From Clytia hemisphaerica (lineage: Eukaryota > Cnidaria > Hydrozoa > Leptothecata > Clytiidae), in NCBI GenBank assembly GCA_902728285.1, contig CACVBU010001384.1, forward strand, positions 1 to 64,000: a stretch of DNA of 64,000 bases, given 5' to 3'. The notes beneath the pieces are model-generated. The model was not told where the DNA came from, did not search any database, and saw nothing but the letters and a program-made list of their open reading frames with translations. Every line of letters starts with the position of its first letter. Position 1 is the first letter of the stretch. Shown piece by piece: positions 47,401 through 59,400 of this stretch. The position numbers and the translations under genes were made by a program.

Positions 47401-50400
47401 TTTAGGAAAATTGTTTTAAAAGTTCCCTCTTTTGCCCCTTATTCAGTTTTGAGAACTTTTCCACCCACCCCGCTTATTCTAAACCCCCCTCGTTTATCAG
47501 GTAGCCGAGAGTAATCATAAATCGCTAAATAAATCGCTAAACAAAAAAAAGTTACAAGGAAGCTGTACCTTGTTCCACCCTCAGTGATTCGCGGAAATCG
47601 TCAGAATCCGTGTGCTCTTTCATTAATTCCGCTATGCTTGTATCTGTGGGTAAACGAAAGTTGAAAGAGAGAAATGATTTTAATTTCGAAGGCGTATAAA
47701 ACATGCGTATTCAAATATATTGAAGAAGGAAATTTAGTCGACGTCGAAATTTGTCACTTAATTGTGGAAATATTTGTCAAGATCCTCTTGAAGTTGAACG
47801 GAAAAGTTTTTCATCGATGAAATTTCGACATATCTCCCATTAAGTTTTCCACTTTTGAGGTAAAATTATTGGAAATTCGATATTGAAAATTAGAACTCAA
47901 AAAAACTCAAAAAAAATCAAAAAAACTCAAAAAAAGAAAAATCTGACTGAAGACTGCCTGAAACGGCACGAAACTCCGAGTATCGGAAAATAAATTTGTC
48001 CCTTTTCTTGACTGGAAATTAGAACTCCATACTGGATTGGATAATTGATATGTTATCAGGCTTGGTTCTTGTAGAAACTTACGCTGAGCTAACGATTGTT
48101 TGGCAGCTTGAATGTGTGGAAGTTTATGCACGAATTCTTTCATCTCGCCAACTGTTTTTGCTGCACGATGCTCCTAAAAGCGTGAACAACAATGCATCAT
48201 GTATTTTAGATTAGAAAATATTATCGTCACAAAAGAGGTAATAAATAACCTAGAGAACAAACAATATCCGTTACGCTTGCATAGAGAAACCAGCCGAGAG
48301 AAATCCCGACTTTTCGGTATAATTTGAACAGGTTCCGAAATATATGAAAAACATCAAACTAAGCCACAATATAGTAAAATAAGTTTTATCTAGTTTTATA
48401 GTTTTTGAGAAATTGGCCCGTATACAAAACCGTCCGCCAACCGGCCTAATAAGTCTAGAGTTATTAGGCCGGTTGGCGGACGTAGACTCTCCCTTTTACG
48501 AACTTCTATTATTCGAATCTTGCTATAATGCTCCACGTAAAAGGGGAAACCCTCATTAAATACTCTATATAATTCGTGTTTGAAAGTCGAACCTCCCGTT
48601 CCAGTTCTAAATAACAAGAATTAATTACTGTATTGAGAAAGTTAATATCGCCTTTACCTCATACTCAGCAGTGATTCGTTTAGCTTCACGACTCAATACT
48701 GGACCGACAGCACTGAAATTCATATCCCGAATTTCGGCGTACAAATTTTCACCAGAATTAAGAATGACTTTCTTCGGTTTAGCTTTCTGAATTCCCTCTG
48801 GTTGCTGTTTGTTTTTTGGCTCATCTTTTGGGGTAGGTACCTGACAACATGCTAATATTATAAACAAAAACAAAGCGAGATTAAGCTCATTATTTAAAAA
48901 CGAAAAAATTCGACACACCATTACGATGTCTATAAAAATAGCTATGAAAAAATCCATTTGAATTAAGCTTTGATTGATTCTCTCTCTAATTCGAACTCCC
49001 TGGTAATTCGAATTTTTCTTTAATTCGAACTTAAACATCGGTCCCTTAGCTGGAAGGTGGTTTCAAACCCACTCCCTGTATTTCGAATCTTTCTCTACTA
49101 ATTGTCCCTTGAAAATCAAATAAGAGAGAGAACTTTAATATGAAATGGTATGGTATCCTACAGGGTATCATTGTGACTTACTGTTTTCAATTTTGAGACT
49201 TTCATCAATCAATCCTTCGTAAGTTAATTGTGTAAGTAGCGGTGTCAATAAATCGATGTTCCGATCGATCAACACCAGGTTATCAATCAATGGTGTGATT
49301 TGGCATTCATTGTCCGCCATTTCTCGTCTCTTACGCAAAATGATATCTGTTACATGCTACAATAAGAATTAAGAAAATCTATATCAGTATAGAGATCGAT
49401 AGAAAAGAAGGTCTAACCGCCTAATGTCTACAATTTAAATTTTGGAGGTCTTTAGTGTATTTCGCGTTGATAGCTCTAAGAGAAAGAATCTCAAATCAAT
49501 TGTATTTATACACGTTTTTGTGATTGAAATTTGAAGAAGTGACTCTTTCTTCTATTCTTTGGTTCGACTGTACATAGTCATTTTATAATATGTGTATTAC
49601 AGTAATACTAATATGGGTGGATGATAATATGTTAATTGTAGCGGGATGTAATATCAGTTTGTATAAACTACAGTTTGTCCCTTCCATTATTTTTATACTG
49701 ATTTTCTACCATGCCTGTTGAATAAGTCGTCTAGTGTTCTAGATTACTTTTTGGCTAATTAGCGTTTTCGAACAAGTTGATAGCTACAAATATTGACAAA
49801 ATGGTTACATCGTAGAGATCTTGAGTTGTGGTGCTGCCACTTAATAAAACCAAAAGACTAATGCTTCCTCCGCCAACACTCGCTTACCTTAGCAAGTTGA
49901 CCTTTTCCATAGATTTTGGGAATGGTCCCGAAGAGAGCCTGGATGGTCATCAGGGAGTTGGCAACGTATAACATGGATGTCAGGTCGTTTTCTACATAAC
50001 ATTCCTAGAAGAAAGAAATATTCAAAATATATTGCATTATACGAGTCTGCCTTCTATACCCAATAAAAAGTATTGTGTGTTAATGCAGGTTCATGTCCAA
50101 TAAAAATTTATTAAACAATTTCTTCCTTAAAGAATTTCCTTTCTGTTCTCTTAATAAAGAAATAAAGATATCCAATGCTGGATTTTCTCCATTAAGACAT
50201 AAAAGAAGAATAATTACCAAAGAGAACGAGGGCTTATTATAAATTACTTTCTATGAGCTTAGGACTTTTAATGCGGGCGGTCAGAGAGTTATAATTTTAA
50301 TGGAACTATCACTTTGCTTTCCTGCTGAAAATTTTCTAGCATGGTATTGCCTTTTCTCGAATTACCCCTGAGGAAATGAATCAAAGTTAAAGCCAATTAA

Positions 50401-53400
50401 CCAAAAGACACGAGCAGAACGTTGGCAACAATTCGATAAAGAAGCTTACATAAAATGCCTTTTCTTGCTCCAGTGACATGATATCGTTGTCAAAAGGTAT
50501 CAAACTCAAATCAAATTCATCAATGACAGAAAAACTGCCGTAAACACCACTTTTCTGAAAAAGAAAGAAAAAGTTATTAAAAGGTGGTCGAGGAAGATGA
50601 GAAAGATAAAAGGTCTGTGCAGGCATACAATTGTAATTTTTGTTGTATTTGTATTTGGTAAAACACACAGAAAAGAAAGAACGTTCATGGCGAAGTTTTT
50701 TTTGTCCGTCAGTTCATTAAATTCCATTGAAAACAACCTAAATACAAATGTACCAGAGCAGAAACTTAAAAGAATGAACTTTTCTAATTGTACATACTAA
50801 CACTTAGTGTGTTCTGAAACATTGAAATTTGCTTTTTCAAAGCAAATATTTCTAAGACAATTCCAAAGTTGCTTAAGAAAGCCAGAGAAAGCTGTAAGTC
50901 AGCTTTTCTCAATTTGAGATATTTCATAACCAATCAGCCTTTGAAATAACTCTTTTGCCCCTAAAGAAAATGATAAAATTCAGAATATGACTGTATTGGT
51001 AACTCAATGTTCGAAAAAATGGACTTATGGCTGTCTTGCTTTCAAGCAAGAAATGATCTCTTATATAAGAAATCTAACTTACCTCAAGACTCAACTCACA
51101 CAAGTTGCTTTTGCTCGGTACGAAGAAGATATGAAATTCTTTGCTGTGATTTTTACCATACCCTCTGAGAAAGAAAAAGCATTGTTGAATTCTACTGAAA
51201 AGACGTGTTGTGCGCAGATATGTAATTTCTGCGCAAATATGTAATTATTTTGCGCAGATATGTAATTTCTGCGCAAATATGTAATTATTTTGCGCAACTA
51301 TGTAATTTTGAGCTGCGCAGATATGTAATTAAATTTCTGCGCAGATATGTAAAACACGATCTTTAATATCAATGGTACCCCCTTGATAGCTTTTACCATC
51401 ACTTTTACCTTTTTTCGAATTAAGGTATTTTAGCTAATTCCTATCAGATACAAGAAGTAATATCTTATAAGCATCAACTTTATAAGAAAATGATCTATAA
51501 CTTTTCAACCACTAAGTTTTAGCTTTCGGTAATTGGTTCTTTCAAAGGAAATATGGAATAGCGCCTAAAATGAAAGTAATTATTTTTCTTATAAGAATCA
51601 TCTTTATAAGAAAATGATCTATAACTTTTCAAGGACTAAGTTTTAGCTTTCGGTAATTGGTTCTTTTGAAGCAAACATGGAATAGCGCCTAGAATGAAAG
51701 TAATTATTTTTCTTATAAGAATCATCGTTATAAGAAAATTATCTATAACTTTTCAACCACTAAGTTTTAGCTTTCGGTAATTGGTTCTTTCAAAGGAAAC
51801 ATGGAATAGCGCCTAGAATGAAAGTAATTATTTTTCTTATAAGAATCATCGTTATAAGAAAATTCTCTATAACTTTTCAACCTCTAAGTTTTAGCTTTCG
51901 GTAATTGGTTCTTTCAAAGGAAATATGGAATAGCGCCTAAAATGAAAGTAATTATTTTTCTTATAAGAATCATCTTTATAAGAAAATGATCTATAACTTT
52001 TCAAGGACTAAGTGTTAGCTTTCGGTAATTGGTTCTTTCAAAGGAAACATGGAATAGCGCCTAGAATGAAAGTAATTATTTTTCTTATAAGAATCATCGT
52101 TATAAGAAAATTCTCTATAACTTTTCAACCTCTAAGTTTTAGCTTTCGGTAATTGGTTCTTTCAAAGGAAACATGGAATAGCGTCTAAAATGAAAGTAAT
52201 TATTTTTCTTATAAGAATCATCTTTATAAGAAAATTCTCTATAACTTTTTAACGACTATGTTTTAGCTTTCGGTGATTGGTTCTTTCAAAGGAAACATAG
52301 AATAGGGCCTTAAATGGATGTGACTATTTTTGTTATAAGCATCAGCTATATAAGAATTAAATCAATAACTCTAGATAGACGGTCATATACCTTTCGGTAA
52401 TTAGTTCTTACAAAGTAAATAAGGGACGGCGCATAGTATGATCATATTTATTTTTCTTATAAGCAACTACTTTATAAGAATCAAATCAATAACTCTTGAT
52501 AGACGGTGATATACCCTTCGGCTATTAGTTCTTACAAATTAAACAAGGGACGGCGCACAATATGAGCATATTAATTTTTCCTAAAACAACTCTTGGTAGA
52601 ATAGTATATACTTTTCCGTAATTACCGTATTCCTACGAATACACGCTCCTTCTCTAAGAAAAAAGACTCCCCTCAATGGGAGGTTTTAAAATTTTTAATT
52701 AACACCCTTTTCTTTAACACCCCTCCTGAAAGTCTTAAAATTACGCCCAAGGCGTTTATTCGAAGAAATACGGTAGTTTTTACAACCTAATAGAAAAGTA
52801 CAAATGAGATCTTCGATAGAACCTCGACTCGAGATAGTCACACCTACGTAAACTTTATTGATTTTGTAGATATGGGTTGCATTTCTTTACATTACAGTGA
52901 GATAAAGTAAAATTCTATTGGTTGTCTTTACCAATACATGGACTAATTTATAATAAAAAAACTCCCTTTTCCTTTTCATGGCTCGATCTACGAGCAAAGT
53001 CATTATATTTGATTGAATTATCCAATGAAATAGAGTGGGATTATCGAAGTTGTGATTTTCGCTCGAACTTTAAATTATGTAGAATGTTATACACTTCAGG
53101 AATATTTTGACACTGATTGTTAAAGATATTTAAAAAAATTAAATGTCTTTCTTATTTTCCCCTTACAAATTAAACTAAGGCAAAATATTTGACTTTAAGC
53201 CATCTAAAAGGAGACGAATTTAATTTTTTTTTTTAAGTGGAATTGGCATTCACAATGACACAATGGCTCTATCGAAAGAAATAGGGAATTTTGCTAAATC
53301 TAACATTAGTTTATTAGAATTTTATAAGAACAAGGTTTTTTTCTAGTGGAATAGGCTTTCAAAAGTTTTGATTTATCAAACAAAAGCTAACAAATATTGT

Positions 53401-56400
53401 TTAGGAGTTATGAATTGTGTTCTTTTAAAGTTGATGCTTATAAGAAAAACAAAATTTTCTAGCTTAAGCACTATCCTATGTTTGCTTTGAAAGAACCGAT
53501 CACCGAAAGCTAATATCTATTGGTTTGAGAGTTATGAATTGTGTTCTTTATAAGTTGATGCTTATAGAAAAAATAAATTTTTTCTAGCTTAAGCACAATC
53601 CTATATATGCTTTGAAAAAAACAAACGCCGAAAGCTAATAATCATTGGTTTAGGAGTTATGAATTGTGTTCTTATAAAGTTGATGCTTATAAGTAAAACA
53701 AAATTTTCTAGCTTAAGCACTATCCTATGTTTGCTTTGAAAGAACCGATCACCGAAAGCTAATATCTATTGGTTTGAGAGTTATGAATTGTGTTCTTATA
53801 AAGTTGATGCTTATAAAAAAAAATTTCTAGCTTAAGCACAATCCTATATATGCTTTGAAAAAACCAAACGCCGAAAGCTAATAATCATTGGTTTAGGAGT
53901 TATGAATTGTGTTCTTATAAAGTTGATGCTTATAAGAAAAACAAAATTTTCTAGCTTAAGCACTATCCTATGTTTGCTTTGAAAGAACCGATCACCGAAA
54001 GCTAATATCTATTGGTTTGGGAGTTATGAATTGTGTTCTTATAAAGTTAATGCTTATAAGAAAAATAAATTTTTCTAGCTTAAGCACAATCCTATATTTG
54101 CTTTGAAAAAGCTAAACGCCGAAAGCTAATAATCATTGGTTTAAGAGTTATGAATTGGGTTCTTATAAAGTTGATGCTTATAAGAAAAACAAAATTTTCT
54201 AGCTTAAGCACTATCCTATGTTTGCTTTGAAAGAACCGATCACCGAAAGCTAATATCTATTGGTTTGGGAGTTATGAATTGTGTTCTTATAAAGTTAATG
54301 CTTATAAGAAAAATAAATTTTTCTAGCTTAAGCACAATCCTATATTTGCTTTGAAAAAGCCAAACGCCGAAAGCTAATAATCATTGGTTTAAGAGTTATG
54401 AATTGTGTTCTTATAAAGTTGATGCTTACAAGAAAAATAAAAATTTCCTCATTAGCACAGTGCCCTAGTTGCTTTGATAGAACCAAACGCCGAAAGCCAA
54501 TATCACTTTGATAAAAAGATATTGACTTGTTTCTTATAAAGATGATGAAAACAACAATCGCCAAAAGTTTGCCTTAGTCCAAGAACAATGTTCAAGATAT
54601 TACTTCTTGTATATGAAAAATTAATGTCCAAAGTATGTACAAAGTCCAAAAGGTCGTGTTTTACATATCTGCGCAGAAATTTAATTACATATCTGCGCAG
54701 CTCAAAATTACATATTTGCGCAGAAATTACATATCTGCGCAAAATAATTACATATCTGCGCAGAAATTACATATCTGCGCAAAAATTACATATCTGCGCA
54801 TAACAAGACGTCATATTAACACATGTCTATGTTAGGAAATTGGAAGGGGTAAATGTAGAAAAAATGAAAAATTAAAAGAAATAATATATTCTCTGATAAA
54901 AATGATAAAACAAGTGGATAGTAATAATATCTTCAATCTATTACCCATTGGAAAATTCTCTATCTTTTTTAGATAACTCTGTGATCAACAAGATTTAGAC
55001 AATGATTTCGACAACATTGAGTGAAAAATTATCTTACTCATCTTCTACCCTAAATATGAAATTTGAATGCTTCAATTATGCTTTCTGTATTATACTTTGC
55101 AGCCACAATGATGCTTAAAACTTACTTGACATTTTCAGCTATAATATCCATGGTTTCCAACTTTGGTCGTACCAAAAATATAATATTGTGTTCCTCGCAA
55201 GAGGGTAGTTTACCTCGCACCAGTGGAAACATTTTACCAACATCATGCTCCTTGAAAAGGAAACGAAGACAAATAGTTTTAGGGTTGGCTCTATATTTTT
55301 CGATTCAATGGGACCATAATTTTACAAACCCTAGTATTTCTTAAAGTTTAAACTTTTACAGACGATTTCCTCGTAGTTGGAGGGGGGGGGGGCTTTCTTC
55401 TTACTGACTGTCAATCAATATTTTTTGCATCATTTATTTAACAGAACGAAAATTGTCAGAACAAAGGCAAAAAAATATGTTTTGAAAATTTCTTTATCTG
55501 AAGTTTTAATTTCAATTTTTAATTGCTGTCTGAAATTGATAAAGCAGAGTAAAAAAAGCAACAAAAACCCAAATAAAGTTTTTTTTAAGTAAGTAACTGC
55601 CAGCGTTCGTTTTGTTCCGCAAAAATCATTTAAATTTATTAGCTATTTAGCCAGTAGCAGTAATGGACCAAATTTGATAAAAAAGGCCTATAAGAATTTT
55701 AGGTAAAAAGGTCTGACTGTCTAAAAATTCATTGCACTTGAGAAATTATAATTCAAAGAAGGTAAAACTTAGAATAGATTTTTGACCTAAAACAGTGGTC
55801 ATAGTAAGTAAGTTTGTGACCACAGTCGAGAGCGAACTGAGGGCTTCCTTTTCTGTAGCTGTCTACCTGAGGGTAGGGGAGGGCGCCCTGGATTTCTCCA
55901 CAAAAAAAGTTATACATAAATCAAATACCTTCAACAGACTGTATTCTGCAATCAATCCAACTGGTCCAGTTAATTTGTCATCCCAAATGATGGCCTAGAA
56001 GAAAGTGAAAAATAAAATCAAAGTATAAAACTATTACAGTAAATACTAATGAATATCGATCATTTAACCCTAAAAGTATCTTCCTAATTTTTTTACTAGG
56101 GGAAGCATATTGGGGAGGGGGCACCAGGGCCCCTTAAGATCTCAAGATTGACAAGAGCTACGGCCCAGGGGGGGGGTCCGTACTAAAATTTCAGACATGA
56201 CTTTTAGTGACGTGGTGGTATTACAAAAAAGGCCTTAAAGCATTTTAGTACCATGTGTACTAAAATCCCAAATTAGGTGGGGTCTTCAAGAAATTTAAGA
56301 AAAATTTTAGTACATGAGTACTAAAAATCACCAAATTTTAGGAAATTTTAACTATTGACCAAGCATTTTAGGCAAAATAAAAAAAATAAAAACTTTCTAT

Positions 56401-59400
56401 ATAAGATTTAAACACCCCTGTGTCACAAATTAAGCAAACATTTTGTCCCCGGTGGGGAAATACCCTTGAATTTCATCCCCACTCGAAATTCCATGTTAAA
56501 AATTGCACTCCAAAACCACCCCCATTGGTTTTTTTAACCTTCAAACAATAGAATTTCTATCCCATTAGCATTTTATAATATCACTTGTGTGATACTTTTA
56601 TGGACCTACCTGGTTATGCATTTAACACATTTATAAATTGATATCTACTTGAGCATGACCGTTAAACAATCATTCAGAACACAAATAGTGACGATTTATT
56701 AAAATTAGTTTCTTCTTATAAAAAAAAACGTTTAGAAACCAAAATTTCATGCTCTTGAAATACTCTTTCATATTCAAGACTTTGTGAGCATAAAAAAACA
56801 TCTATCTTGATCTAAATTGAGTAATTTGGCTAAGAACATGTATGCTTATTAATAGTGATTCTTATAGATAAACATGCGTTTTATGAGCTGAAAAGTTCTT
56901 TTTTTACAAAAATCTGCTTGACTCATCTTTTACCTACTTTCATGCAAAAAGTCAGAAAAAACAATGATCCAATATTTCACAAAGTCCAAAAAACCTTTTT
57001 TTTGGCCCAAATTTGGCCGAAAATTTTTTTTTCGAAAATCGAGTTCCGTCACATTTGAGGATTTAAAGTTATGCATCTTTGTGCAAAAAATCATAAAGGA
57101 TGAAAGAGCCAATCTCGAGAAGAGCTAATACCTAAGTAATTGATGATGTGTTTATAAAAAAATATTGAATTTGGCCAGTTTTTCTATAAAAACACGCCAA
57201 GCAACCAAAATTTCATGTCTAAACACACATATTTTTAAAAAGTAAGCCCTCATGAGCAAAAAAACATCTATCTCATAAAAAGAATTGAGTAATTTGACTA
57301 AGAACATGATGTATGCTTATTAATAGTGATTCTTATAGATAAACATGCGTTTTTTAAGCCAAATAAATTTTTTTGCAAAAGTCTGCTTGAGCCATCTTTT
57401 ACCTATGATGGTACCCTACTTTCATGCAAAAAATCAGAAAAAAATAATGATCCAATTTTTCACCTAGTCCAAAAAACCTGTTTTTTAGCCGTTTTTTGGC
57501 CCAAATTTGCCCCAAAATTTTTTTTTCGAGAATCGGGCTCCGTCACATTTTGGCCACCACCATTTTGCACCTTTGTACTAAAAATCAAAAGATTCCTATG
57601 ATTCAATCCTGAGAAAAGTTGGTAACAGACGGACGGACGGACGGACGGACGGACGGACGGACGGACGAACACAGGTTAATTTATAGGACCTCCACCCCAC
57701 CGGGGTAGGTCCAAAAAATGTTTTCGTAGTTGAATGCTTTGTTTTTGTAAAGAACCATGGATAACTGGATAGAAAAGAAATAGCAAGCTGTAAATTAGAG
57801 GTGAAAAATAACCAATCAATCTTTGTAATAACTAAAGTAGAGCAGAGCAAAAGTGTCTCAACTGTTTCTGTGTCTCGACTGTTTCTGTTTCAGGTTCATT
57901 GACAGCTTAAATAACCAGAGTTGGCATTTTGTTGAAAGTCCAAAGACCGCCATTCTCTGAACCGAATTCCAAAATAAGCCTAATTTAGGTGGTCACTATG
58001 CTAAAATGTCAAATTAGGTGGGGGTATGTCAAAAATCGTCAAAAAACCTTTTAGTACTCATATGTGTCTTGGATTTTAGTACCGACCCCCCCCCCCTGTA
58101 CGGCCATAGTTTGCACCCCTCTTTTTAATAGGGGGATGCCAACTTTTTTTTAGGGGGGGGGTACCAATATTTGGCAAAAAAAAACTCGGGGGATGCAAAT
58201 GTATGGGGGTCAAATAAGAAAGGGGATTTTGGGAATTTTCGACCAATTTTTAATCATCAACAAGTGGTCCCATTGTGACCTGTGTTGTTATATTGTGAAA
58301 TTATTGACTTTGACTTTGTGACTGAACTTACTTTGTATTATTTTTTTATCATTTTCAAAACAGATTCTCTGTAAATAAGGAGGGATGGGTATATAAGGGG
58401 ATGGAACAAACCTAGGGGTTCATACCCCTCTGTAAACTTTGACAAACTTTAAATTTTGACCAGTGGAAGATATGGATAATTGGAGTTCAATTTGATTGAA
58501 ATTGGTTTCTGAAGGCTTTTTTGTCAAATAAATAAGACTAGTAATAGAGTCCATGCGGCAAGACGAGGGTAAATGATTGGAAAAGTGACAAAATCAGTTT
58601 CCCAGGATGATGATACTATATATATTGAAAATTATTTTTGCCTCTGATTTTAATTTAATTAGTAATGACCTTTAATCTGCCTTAATGACGATATTATCAC
58701 TTTTTTGTTTGTTGAAAATGAAGTGATGTTCTTTATTTTTGACAAAAACGGTCATTATCTTCAACTGCAAATGGGCACCTGAGCACCTTCCACGAACCCC
58801 TAGATATATCATATATTATTGGACCTGAAAGAGCTCGGCTATCACTTTTTTAGTCTCCCTCTTTAAAAAGTTTATTGTAAAAAGAAATTTTAATTTTTCT
58901 TCAAAAAGTCTGATTTTAAAGTGGAAAAAATTATTTTCATAAAGAGACCAGTCACAATTAAATAACCTTGTTAACTTAAATTTTAGGCAATAAAAAAATT
59001 CAAAAAGTTTTGAATCAGTGCTCATGTGCCCAAATAAAATGAAAATGGGGTCATGCTCTTGCACCCTCTTTTTTCACTATAACTTTTGGAACTTTTAAAA
59101 TTTTGACATAAGAGAGAGTTTAGTATTTTGAAACAGATAAAAATATTAAATTTCCAATCAAATTGATCGAAAACTATTGGGTCCTATTTTTGGTATTTTC
59201 AAAGAATATAAAAGATGCCAAATCACATTGGTATTGAATTAAATAATCCAAAAGTTATCAAAACATTTGGCAAAGAACCTCCCCCAAAGATGCTTGAAGG
59301 GATAACTATCCTATACGACTGAAGATTATTTAAAAGTAATAATTAAACTCATTAATGACAAAAAAAGATCGTTGTACCTTATTGGTATTAAATTTTGCGG

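Noticed and set aside
51206..54805. CRISPR-like array at the short repeats
   Set aside because: The units are near head-to-tail with no unique spacers of constant length, occur as an inverted pair, and the genome is eukaryotic.
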